Origin: JANLTX01 sp049840835
GTDB taxonomy: Bacteria > Armatimonadota > Armatimonadia > Armatimonadales > Armatimonadaceae
Assembly: GCA_049840835.1 (NCBI GenBank)
Contig: JASGJG010000007.1
Location: forward strand, 62,001-126,000
Direction of reading: 5' to 3'
DNA length: 64,000 bases
Every line of letters starts with the position of its first letter. Position 1 is the first letter of the stretch. This document shows positions 49,788 to 58,171 of this stretch, piece after piece. Made by a program: the position numbers and the translations under genes. The notes below the pieces were generated by a model. That model was given only the letters and a program-made list of their open reading frames with translations, had not been told where the DNA came from and ran no database searches.

Positions 49788-51151
49788 ATGGCATCATCGC
49801 TTCGAACTAAGCTCCGCATCGCAGGCACTGTCCTGGGATGTCGGGGCTTTTTCGATGCCTGGCTCGGCCGGGTTTTGTGGCAACCTGTGCCCCCCCCGCC
49901 CCCGTCTATTTCCGGCAAAGCCGGGACAGTGGAGCCTGCAGATGGACCTTCTGGCACCTCCGTGCCGCCGCAGGCGGAAACACACGGGGGCAGGGGGGGC
50001 ATTAAAGCCCTCCGTGGCGCTCTCCATGTGCATACCTGTACTTATTCCGATGGTGCCGGGACTATGGAAGAGGTTATGGAGGCGGCGAAGCGGGCAGGGG
50101 TGGATTTTGTGCTGCTTACGGACCACAACACCATGCGCCCCAAGGCGGATGGCTGGGAAGAGAAGTACGCCGGGCAGATTCCATTTCTAATTGTTGGCGA
50201 TGAAATTACGGTGGAGGGCGGTGCGTTTCTGCTAGCCCTGGACCTGCCAGGGAGTTTTGAGTTTCCGGTACATCGGCCCTCGCAAGAAGCCATAGATGCT
50301 GTGACTGCTGTTGGTGGCTTGCCTTTAGTCTCTCTGCCTTTTGACATGAAGCATCCCTGGGAGGATTGGGAGGCGAACGGGTGTGAGGGGCTGGAGGTTC
50401 TGAATCTCTCTACCGTGGCGCGAGAGCAGATAAACGCACTGTCTCTCCTCTTCTGGCTATTGCCCCTCTGGAAACTAAAAGGGGAACTGGCCGTGATTCA
50501 AGCGCTCTGTGCCCGGCCAGATGCTTCTTTCGCTCGCTGGGATAAGCTACTGGCCACCGGGCGCAAATACATCGGGCTGGGTGCACTGGATGCCCATGCG
50601 CTCATGAAGATTCTGGGGAAGAAGTATCCTATCCCTAACTACGAGAATTCGTTTAAGGCAGTCAGTACCTGGGTTCTGACAGCAGACCGCACTCAGGCAG
50701 CGGTTCATGCGGCCATTCGACAGGGCCGCTGTTATTTTTCTTACGACTGCCTGGGAGATGCTGATGGCATGAAGTTTCTGGCAGTGCCCCCCCGCCCCCG
50801 TCTCTTTCCGGCTCCGCCGGGACGGAGGTGCCAGAAGACAGCGCGGGTGAAGAGCTTGCAGGCTCCCCTGTCCCGCGGAACGCGGATAAGACGGGGGCGG
50901 GGGGGGCATCTGTAATGGGCGAAGATGCCTCGTTAGGCTGCACACTCTATGCCCACGCACCTGATCCCAGGGCACTAGTACGCATCTATCTCAATGGACG
51001 TGTGGTTGCAGCCGGGTGGGGCATGGCGGCTCATGTTACTAGAGAGCCTGGGGCATATAGGGTAGAGGTCTATCGGGTTGGCGCATCGCTCGGGGCATTG
51101 CATCTGAATACGCGCCCGTGGATATTCACCAACCCGATTTATGTGCGTTAG
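49788..51151 (+). CDS. PHP-domain (CehA/McbA-like) metallohydrolase, carrying two palindromic elements; frameshift at a C-run near 50787
   Basis: The conserved part starts with GALHVHTCTYSDGAGTMEE (PHP HxH motif), VLLTDHN and GLGALDAHALM, as in predicted metal-dependent phosphoesterases. A GC-rich element (49888-50001) splits off the first 33 residues. A second one (50785-50908) lies before the C-terminal beta domain (CTLYAHAPDP...WIFTNPIYV). Both read open in the same Pro-rich frame (VPPPPPS-SG-AGT). The frame breaks at seven C (50787-50793); the first element has eight, and an eighth C here gives one 454-residue protein. As written, the first ORF stops at 50915. The gene may be a pseudogene, phase-variable, or intact with a sequencing error. 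Confidence 0.7.
49888..50001. mobile_element. MITE-like palindromic element, copy 1, inside the PHP gene
   Basis: 114 bp bordered by TGCCCCCCCCGCCCCCGT and its inexact inverted copy. It aligns with the reverse complement of copy 2, including GGAGCCTGCA and TTCTGGCACCTCCGT inside. It encodes no protein of its own but is open in the host gene frame. No target-site duplication could be defined by eye. Confidence 0.7.
50785..50908. mobile_element. MITE-like palindromic element, copy 2, inside the PHP gene
   Basis: 124 bp with the same terminal inverted repeats as copy 1, in the opposite orientation judging by its interior. The left C-run has 7 bases and the right G-run has 8 (50899-50906). A change of one base in either run shifts the host reading frame. 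Confidence 0.7.
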
Positions 51152-52125
51152 CGCCGTGCGTTTAAGATAACCTTGGTGCCGTCGCGCTCCAGGGCAAAGG
51201 GCAGCTCCTGTAGCTCGGCCAGTGCGCCTCGGACTGCGGCCTGACGGTCTGGGGGGCAGAAGAGCAGCAGAAATCCACCACCACCTGCGCCTGCGACCTT
51301 GCCACCCACGGCACCAGCATCTAATGCCGCTTCGTAGAGGCGGTCGATTTCGGGATTAGAGATGCCCCCTGCAAGTTGGCGTTTATGCCGCCAGCCTTCA
51401 TCTAAAATGCGCCCGATACGATTGAGGTTGCCCTCGCAAATCGCATCGTTTATCTCTTCCACCTGAGTTTTCAAGACATCTAGAGTGGTGCGCTTATCTT
51501 CGATGTTGTCTTTCTGCCGAGATAGGATGCCGTCGGCTTTGCGAGTAACTCCAGTGAAGAAGAGTAAGAGGGATTCGCCAAAGCGCAGGCGCTTGCCGTT
51601 GACTAAGGGAATCGATGTTGTCATCACGGAGCCATCCGGGCGAAAGTCAAACCGACGCAGGCCGCCATACGCGGCAATGTACTGGTCTTGCTTACCGATA
51701 GGCTTACCCAGAATGTCTATTTCGATCTCACAGGCTTCATAAGCCAGGCGTTCCGGGGTGACTAGCTCGCCATTATAGGCATAGAGCGCATGGAGCAGAC
51801 CGACCGTGACAGCAGAAGAACTACCCAGACCGCTTCCTTCTGAGGGGATATCCGCCATAGTAGCGATTTCGATGCCACCGGTGATTCCGGCTTTGCGCAT
51901 GGCTTCGCGGGCCAGCTCGTGCTCAATCTGGTCCACGGAATCGGTCATCTCGGTGCGGGAATAGCCGATACGGATCTTGCTGTCGAAGCGCTCTTTTACA
52001 ATGACATAGATATATTTATCGATGGCTGTTGAGAGTACAGCCCCCCCACTCTCGCGGTAATATCCCTCGAAATCCGTGCCGCCGCCCGCAAAGCTGATGC
52101 GCAGCGGCGTTTGCGTAATAATCAT
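51148..52125 (-). CDS. GHMP-family sugar kinase (heptose-7-phosphate kinase-like)
   Basis: 325 residues. It begins MIITQTPLRISFAGGGTDFEGYY, the N-terminus of HddA-like D-glycero-D-manno-heptose 7-phosphate kinases. The ATP loop is PSEGSGLGSSSAVTVGLLHA and the C-terminal GHMP motif is GAVGGKVAGAGGGGFLLLF. The start at 52125 overlaps the stop of the upstream nucleotidyltransferase (ATGA); a longer frame to 52296 is rejected because it adds 57 unrelated residues. Together they would phosphorylate and activate a heptose or similar sugar for a surface glycan. The isomerase and phosphatase partners are not nearby. Convergent, 4-base overlap with the PHP gene. Confidence 0.87.
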   Translation of the reverse strand: MIITQTPLRISFAGGGTDFEGYYRESGGAVLSTAIDKYIYVIVKERFDSKIRIGYSRTEMTDSVDQIEHELAREAMRKAGITGGIEIATMADIPSEGSGLGSSSAVTVGLLHALYAYNGELVTPERLAYEACEIEIDILGKPIGKQDQYIAAYGGLRRFDFRPDGSVMTTSIPLVNGKRLRFGESLLLFFTGVTRKADGILSRQKDNIEDKRTTLDVLKTQVEEINDAICEGNLNRIGRILDEGWRHKRQLAGGISNPEIDRLYEAALDAGAVGGKVAGAGGGGFLLLFCPPDRQAAVRGALAELQELPFALERDGTKVILNARR

Positions 52126-53064
52126 CTCTCCACTTTCTCTCCCGAGGCGATGAGCGTGCCCGGCGGTATATGGACGCCCGATGCAATAATCACGCCATGG
52201 CCCAGCACGGCGCCCTCTACGCGCGCGCCTGCTTCTACAACCACGCCATCCCAGAGAATGGAGTCCTGCACGGAGGCACCAGACTGAATCTGACACCCTG
52301 CTCCAATGATATTGCGTCCTACAAGCGTCGCGCCTGGCTCTATGATTGCATCCGGAGCAATGGCAGGTTCGCCATGCAGCTCCACTGCATCCCAGTTCGC
52401 TTGTCGGTAGTTTTCCGGAGTTCCTGTATCTCTGAGATACCCATTCAGCGGCGTGGCATAGAGCCGCCCAGGAAACTCACGTAACAATGCCGGGAAAACA
52501 TCACGCCCGAAATCATAGGAAACGCCCCCAGGGATTAAAGAGAGGACTTCCGGTTCCAGGATATACACCCCCGCATTTGCCTGATCTGTAAAAACGTCCT
52601 CAGCGGGTGGTTTTTCCACAAAGCGTGTCACTCGCCCTGAGCTATCGGTACCTACAAGCCCACAACCGGTTGGGGATGAGGTTGTAAATGTCGCAATTGT
52701 TGCCAGTGCATGGTTCTTAACGTGGAGTTCGATAAGGGGAGCTGGGTCAAATTGATAATAATTATCCCCATAAAGGACTAGAAACGGGGTATCGAAAAAA
52801 TGTTCTAGCTTCTCTGACCCCACCCGCAGTTCCTAATAGTATTTCTTCGTAAGAATAGTGTATGGAGTCGCCAAACTCTTCCGCGATAGCTTCGGGACGG
52901 TGAAACAGGTTAACAGCGACGTTAGTGACACCTACTTGCTGTAGTAATGTTATTGTTCGGCGTAAAAGTGGGCTTCCCGCAATAGGAACCATGGGCTTTG
53001 GGTGTGTGAGAGTAAGGGGGCGGAGGCGTGTTCCTTCGCCAGCGGCAAGAACCATGGCTTTCAT
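52122..53064 (-). CDS. Sugar-1-phosphate nucleotidyltransferase (single-base frameshift near 52795)
   Basis: The N-terminal part has MKAMVLAAGEGTRLRPLT and PKPMVPIAGSPLL; after ILLGTAGGVREARTFF the frame is lost. It resumes as DTPFLVLYGDNYYQFD, VEKPPAEDVFTDQANAGVYI and a left-handed beta-helix C-terminus of hexapeptide repeats (about 70 residues). Reducing the six A at 52795-52800 (T-run on the coding strand) to five joins the two parts exactly (TFFDTPFLVL). The restored protein has about 313 residues and resembles mannose- or heptose-1-phosphate guanylyltransferases. It is coupled with the GHMP kinase gene downstream. A homopolymer sequencing error is likely. Confidence 0.82.
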
Positions 53065-53136
53065 AGTATGATTTTATCTTGTAGATACCCTGCCTTCGGG
53101 CGTGCTTTATACAAAGGTCTATGTGTATTTCACCCA

Positions 53137-53165
53137 TTGTGTTGCAGGCTTCCCTGACCTAAAAT
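53137..53165 (+). promoter_or_regulatory. Promoter TTGTGT-17-TAAAAT for the third prepilin gene
   Basis: -35 TTGTGT (53137-53142), 17-base spacer, -10 TAAAAT (53160-53165). The leader of about 80 bases contains a TGCACC...GGTGCA hairpin and GGAGAGGAAG before the start. Confidence 0.6.
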
Positions 53166-53250
53166 AGTGGAACGTCGTCGTGTGCACCTACACAGGAAGT
53201 TGGTGCAATATTACTTCAAAAATCCATCCTGGAGAGGAAGTCCCTCTTAA

Positions 53251-54180
53251 ATGAAGCAAAGAAGCACTTCAAAAAAAGCGTTCACGCTTATAGAACTGCT
53301 GGTGGTTATAGCCATCATTGCCATATTGGCCGCCATTCTCTTCCCTGTGTTTGCACAGGCTCGTGAGAAGGCTCGCGCAGCCGCTTGTCTGAGCAATACC
53401 AAACAGATTGCAACCGCATCTATGATGTACATGCAGGACTACGATGAAATCGTTCTGCCTGCACACATGAGCTACACGGATCAGCAGGTCGGTACCTATA
53501 CCGGTCCTGGACCTGGTAGTGGAAGCGTAGCTGACTGGAAGCGATTCTGGCACTACATCATTCAGCCCTATGTGAAGAACTTCCGGCTGGTTGTCTGCCC
53601 GAGCCAGTCCTCCAAGACCGGTCCAGACTGGGCCGATGACGCGGAAAACGTACGTGGTGGCACCGGTGTTGGCTACGGTATCAACGATACTATGGCAACC
53701 TGGGATGGCTCCACGACTGGCTACCCCTCGCTGGATCGCCCCGCATCTCTGGTTCTCTTCGCCGACGCTGGTGCGTTGTCGATGAGCTCCGACAGTGAGA
53801 TGTGGAACACCAACCAGGCAGCCCGCGCCGCGTTCAAGGCCGATCCCGATAACTACAAGGGACCGGGTGGCTATAACGCCGCAGCGAGCGCTCGTTTCGA
53901 GAACGCGCACCGCTCTAACTGGGACGGTGGTGGTGACGCTGCTCTGTACCCGGTAGCCCGCCACAACAAGTTCTGCAACGTCGTTTACTTCGACGGTCAT
54001 GCCAAGGCAATCCGACTGAGCCAGTTCTGGATTGTTCCCGGTAAATCCAAGATCGCTCGACCGGGCGGCACGGTCGACACCAAGTTCGACTGGGGTGGTC
54101 CGGCGGATATCTTCGCTCAGGCCGGCGTCCGTGGTGATGACAACGATCCAAACCGCGACGCAGCTCACGGCTGGAACTAA
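53251..54180 (+). CDS. Prepilin-like protein with H-X9-DG motif (third copy)
   Basis: 309 residues. The basic leader MKQRSTSKKA precedes FTLIE, so the cleavage-site residue is Ala10 where the other two copies have Gly. It is followed by the same hydrophobic helix and LFPVFAQAREKARAAACLSNTKQ region. The C-terminal H-NKFCNVVYF-DGH fits H-X9-DG. The ribosome binding region GGAGAGGAAG lies inside a small hairpin with CCTCT, which may limit translation. A strong terminator follows, then TPR, UnbV and small-peptide genes, which parallels the first prepilin locus. Ala at -1 is accepted by some prepilin peptidases but usually less efficiently. Confidence 0.92.
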   Translation: MKQRSTSKKAFTLIELLVVIAIIAILAAILFPVFAQAREKARAAACLSNTKQIATASMMYMQDYDEIVLPAHMSYTDQQVGTYTGPGPGSGSVADWKRFWHYIIQPYVKNFRLVVCPSQSSKTGPDWADDAENVRGGTGVGYGINDTMATWDGSTTGYPSLDRPASLVLFADAGALSMSSDSEMWNTNQAARAAFKADPDNYKGPGGYNAAASARFENAHRSNWDGGGDAALYPVARHNKFCNVVYFDGHAKAIRLSQFWIVPGKSKIARPGGTVDTKFDWGGPADIFAQAGVRGDDNDPNRDAAHGWN

Positions 54181-54194
54181 GTATCCTAGATACC

Positions 54195-54228
54195 GACAAC
54201 GCCGGAGGAACTTTCTTCCGGCGTTGTC
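54195..54228 (+). terminator. Rho-independent-like terminator after the third prepilin gene
   Basis: 12-bp perfect stem GACAACGCCGGA (54195-54206) with complement (54217-54228) and a 10-base loop, then GCTTCTTTAG. It lies 13 bases before the TPR gene, as in the first prepilin locus. Confidence 0.75.
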
Positions 54229-54241
54229 GCTTCTTTAGTAC

Positions 54242-56195
54242 ATGGATTCGAAGACGCATCTTTCCACGGGGGCATCTACTCCTAAGCAGTCACGACGAAA
54301 ATTTCTACCTGTTCTAATAGGTATTCTCGTCGCTGTTGTCGGCCTTCTATTTTTGATGCGGTGGTTAAACCGCGTTCCGCCACCACCGCCCGCTTCCGCA
54401 CCTCTGGCTACTCGCCGCGCCTACTGGCAAAACCGCATCAAGTCGAATATCTCCGACCGCGAAGCCTACCTTCAGCTTGGTCTATTAGAAGAGCGGGCTG
54501 GATTCTTTAAATCGGCGCAACGCTACCTCGAAAGCGCAAGAGCCATAGGACTCCCCGATAGCGAAGTAAGCGCACCATTGGGTAGAGTCTACGCTCAGGT
54601 TGCTATGCTAGATGAGGCTCAAACCGAGTTGGAAAAGGCGATCTCCCTTTTCCCGCAACAATGGGAGCCTGTCGCCAACCTCGCGGGCCTTTACTTGCGT
54701 AATGGCCGTAGTTCCAGAGCCACCGTTGTTATCAAAGATTTTATAAAGCGCGCGGATCTTGCCAAACTCAGTGGTCCAGAGCTAGACCGGGTTGGATTAG
54801 CTCTACTGGAGCACGGCATGGAAGCTGATGCCCAGCGCGTGTCTGAAGAAATACTACGCCGAGACCCGGACTCTGTGGGGGGCTTATCTCTGGGCGCTCG
54901 CGCCGCCTTTGCCTTGCATGACGCTTCTAAAGCGGAGCAGCTTCTGGATAAAGTTCTCACCAAGATCCCAGATGAGACAACGATCCTCTACTTCTACGGC
55001 CTAGTGCTACGCCAGCAAGGGAAGTATGACAAGGCCTTAGCCGCCTGGCAAAAAGCGCAAGCGGCGAATCCCAATGCTGCCGATGTCTATGAGCGCATTG
55101 GAGAAGAATACGCACGTCGCAAAGACTATAAGCGATCTGCAGAAGCTCTAGAATTTATCGCTTTAGCGGATAGCAGCCTTCCATCTGCCCTGAAAACGGC
55201 AGAGGCGTATCGTGCGGCGGGCAATCAAGACCAGGCAAACTATTGGGAGGCCGTTGTCGCCGGGCTTCAGGGTAAGTTCGAGCTTGCTCTCGTCAAGGCC
55301 AAGCTAGCCGCCGCCTCCAAGAACCCCGAGATCAAACGGCGTGGGCAAATCTCGATAGCCGAAGCCTATCGTGGCATGACCAAAAAGCCGGAGTATCTGG
55401 CGGCGGTTCTGGAAGCCACCAAAGCAGGTACTGCCGAAGACTACCTCCTGCGTACCCGCGCTTACGAGTATCTCTCGGAATACGATAAGTACATCGCTAC
55501 ACAGAATGAAGCCATTCGTAAGTTCCCAGACAGAGAAGCCGCTCTACGATTCAGCCTCGCTCTGATTTACTCCAAGATAGGCAAGCGGGAAGAAGCGGAG
55601 AGTAATCTCAAGCGCTCCATTGAGCTTGACCCAAGGAATGTGGAGGGTATGCGGAGGTTAGCGAGTGAGTACTTCCGTACCCGAAGCATAGGCGACCACC
55701 TGGAGCAAGCCAGCGAGCTGGCCCGCAAGATAGTTTCCATGACCCAGGATGAGCCAGATGACTGGTTTCTTCTGGGGCAGATCTACGCCGCGCAGAATCA
55801 GCTACCCCGCGCCATTTACTGCTTTGAGCATACTATCGACCTGGAGCCTGGATTCGGGCCGGTTTATCTGGAGCTTGGCCGTGCCCAGGCCCGCAATGGT
55901 AACAGCAACGCCAGCAAGGAAATGATGGCGCTTTACCAGAAATATGTCGTTGCTGAGCAGCCAGCGACAGACTCTGCTCACTCGTGTTCGCCGCAGTGAT
56001 GCGACCGACAGAGACCACGTAGCTTATGCCAGCTTGCTGCTGCGTATGGGCGATACAAATGAAGCGCTGAGTCAATATGAGCAGGCTTATCTCAAAAATC
56101 CGAAAAACAATGATGTGAAAACGGCTCTGCACTATATGTATAAGCGCATGAACCTGCCAGACCGAATTGACCAGCAAGGAGTTCCAGGCAAGTGA
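54242..56195 (+). CDS. Membrane-anchored TPR protein (single-base frameshift near 55961)
   Basis: The N-terminus is polar and is followed by one membrane helix (about residues 22-40) and a Pro-rich linker. Then come many TPR units such as AYLQLGLLEERAGFFKSAQR, YFYGLVLRQQGKYDKALAAW and PVYLELGRAQARNGNSNASK. The first frame stops at 55999, but the TPR pattern goes on in another frame (DHVAYASLLLRMGDTNEALSQYEQAY) to 56195. Removing one C from CC at 55961-55962 joins both parts (AEQQRQTLLTRV) and gives about 650 residues. It resembles the TPR protein at 4.2 kb and again neighbours a prepilin and an UnbV protein. The downstream gene overlaps it by 4 bases. Confidence 0.8.
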
Positions 56196-57908
56196 AGCGG
56201 TTATCCTGGCTGCTACTCCTGGCCTTCCCTCTTGTCTGGGGCTGTCCTAAACCGACGGCAGTAACTGGTGAAAAGCCTGCCGATACGACTCCTACATCGT
56301 TTACGGAGATTTCTGATTCGGCGGGCGTAAAGTTCGTGCATGAAACTGGTGCTCGCGGCAAGAAGCGTATGCCAGAGACAGTCGGCTCTGGGGTCGCGTT
56401 TTTTGATTATGATAACGATGGCAAGCTAGATATTTTAATTATCAATAGTTGTTCCTGGCCTGATGATCCGAAGCCTGTTCGCTCTTCCCCCAAGCTGTAT
56501 CGGAACCTGGGGAATGGGAAGTTTGAAGATGTCACAGCAAAGGCAGGTTTAGAGCGCACTTTCTATGGTATGGGCGTTTCCGTGGGCGACTATGACAACG
56601 ATGGCTGGGAAGATATCTACCTCACCGCTGTTGGACCAAACTACCTTTTCCATAACAATCACGGCGTCTTTGAAGACAAAACTAAGGAAGCAGGGGTCAT
56701 CGGGGTTCCGCTGCCTGGCACTAAGCTGGAGAATAAGTGGTCCTCCAGCAGCGCCTCGGCTAGACTATAACAAAGATGGCAAGTTAGACCTCTTTGTCTG
56801 CCAGTATGTGAAGTGGTCGCCACAGATAGATCCGTTCTGTGGGAAATCCGGTATCCGGGGATACTGCCCACCAGGGAACTTCGAAGGGGCGCGCTGTACT
56901 CTATTCCGTAATGAAGGCAATGGAGTCTTCAAAGATGTCTCCAAAGAAACTGGCATCTTAGATGGCGCGCTAGGAAAATCCTTTGGGATCGCTGTCGCGG
57001 ACTACAATGGGGACGGTTGGCTGGATATAGCAGTCGCAAACGACACCTGGGCAAACTTCCTTTTTATGAACCAGGAAGGCAAGCGGTTCGTCGAAAAGGG
57101 TGTCGAGAGCGGAATCGCGTTTGCCGAGAGTGGCAAGGCCAAGGCTGGCATGGGAATCGATGTAGCGGATTTCCGAAACAATGGCGAGTTCGCGATGGTT
57201 ATTGGTAACTTCGCGGAAGAAGGTCTCTCCCTGTTTGAACCCATGAAAGACACACCTGGGATGTTCCAGGACAGCGCTCAGACCATGGGTATTGTTGCCC
57301 CCAGCCTGCTGAACGTTACCTTTGCGGCGTTCTTCTTAGACTATGACCTGGATGGCTGGCAGGATATTCTTGCCACCAACGGGCATGTAGACGATATTGT
57401 AAATACCTACAACTCCTCGCTGACGTTTCGGCAAAAGCCACTTCTGTTCCACAATGAAAAAGGCCAGAAGTACACAGATGCAACCAAGGAAGCGCAGCTG
57501 GAATATAAGATAGTAGGACGTGGCGCGGCCTGCGGAGATATCGACAACGATGGCGATCTCGACATAGGCATTGTTGACAATCAAGGGAAGTTTCTGCTTT
57601 TTCGGAACGACCGAAAAAATCAGAATCACTGGATTCGGATAAAGCTGACGGGGACTCGCTCGAACCGAGATGCCTTAGGGGCTCTGGTCAAGCTAAAAGC
57701 GGGCGGAATCACTCAGCAGCAGTATCTGAAAAGTGGTGGTGGATTTCTTAGTGAAAACGAGCGAGTGTTGACCTTTGGTTTAGGCTCGGCAACCGCTATC
57801 GAATCTCTAGAAATACACTGGCCAAGTGGGGCAGTAGAGCAGGTAAAACCTCAGGCGGTCGATAAGCTCTACCATATCACAGAAGGAAAGGGTTTCGAAT
57901 CATTATGA
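56192..57908 (+). CDS. CRTAC1-like lipoprotein: FG-GAP/VCBS repeats with ASPIC/UnbV domain (single-base frameshift near 56757)
   Basis: GTG start overlapping the TPR gene. The signal MKRLSWLLLLAFPLVWGC has a lipobox-like WGC (Cys18). Calcium loops DYDNDGKLD, DYDNDGWED, DYNKDGKLD, DYNGDGWLD, DYDLDGWQD and DIDNDGDLD are spread along the chain. The C-terminal IHWPSGAVEQV is of the ASPIC/UnbV type. The frame breaks at GCCTCGG; removing the C at 56757 gives SSSAWLDYNKDG, the usual sequence at this place, and an intact protein of about 571 residues. It is a relative of the UnbV lipoprotein at 5.9 kb, but here it is co-directional with the TPR gene. Confidence 0.85.
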
Positions 57909-58075
57909 AACAACAGATACCAGTAGCAGCAATTATCGGCGCGGCCGTTGTTGTCCTCGGCCTCGTCGGTTTCTTCGCCTTCCGCACATTCGGCGATGAT
58001 CACGGCACGGTAAGCCCAGCAGACGTTGCAAATCACCGGAAGCAGCAGCCAGCAGAGCATGGAGGCTGGCGCTAA
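57905..58075 (+). CDS. Small single-pass membrane peptide at the end of the third prepilin locus
   Basis: 56 residues: MKQQIPV, a membrane helix (about 7-27, AAIIGAAVVVLGLVGFFAF), then a short polar tail. The ATG overlaps the stop of the UnbV gene (ATGA), which supports real translation. In the same frame after the stop, the sequence can be read on to MRGGGGR, which resembles the Gly/Arg end of the lipoprotein at 4.2 kb. The true C-terminus may therefore have been lost by small indels up to about 58168. Function unknown; it takes the place of the small lipoproteins seen in the other two prepilin loci. Confidence 0.55.
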   Translation: MKQQIPVAAIIGAAVVVLGLVGFFAFRTFGDDHGTVSPADVANHRKQQPAEHGGWR

Positions 58076-58171
58076 GCAGAGCCAGAACAACCGTATGCGC
58101 CCCGGCATGCACCCCGGCATGGGGAGCTATCAGCGGCTAAGCAGATGCGTGGAGGCGGTGGTCGTTAGACC

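Noticed and set aside
49888..50908. CRISPR array
   Set aside because: Only two copies, inverted, 114-124 bp, with no regular spacers and no cas genes.
52126..52296. N-terminal extension of the GHMP kinase
   Set aside because: The extra 57 residues overlap the nucleotidyltransferase gene in another frame and are Arg-rich; family members start at MIITQTPLRISFAGG.
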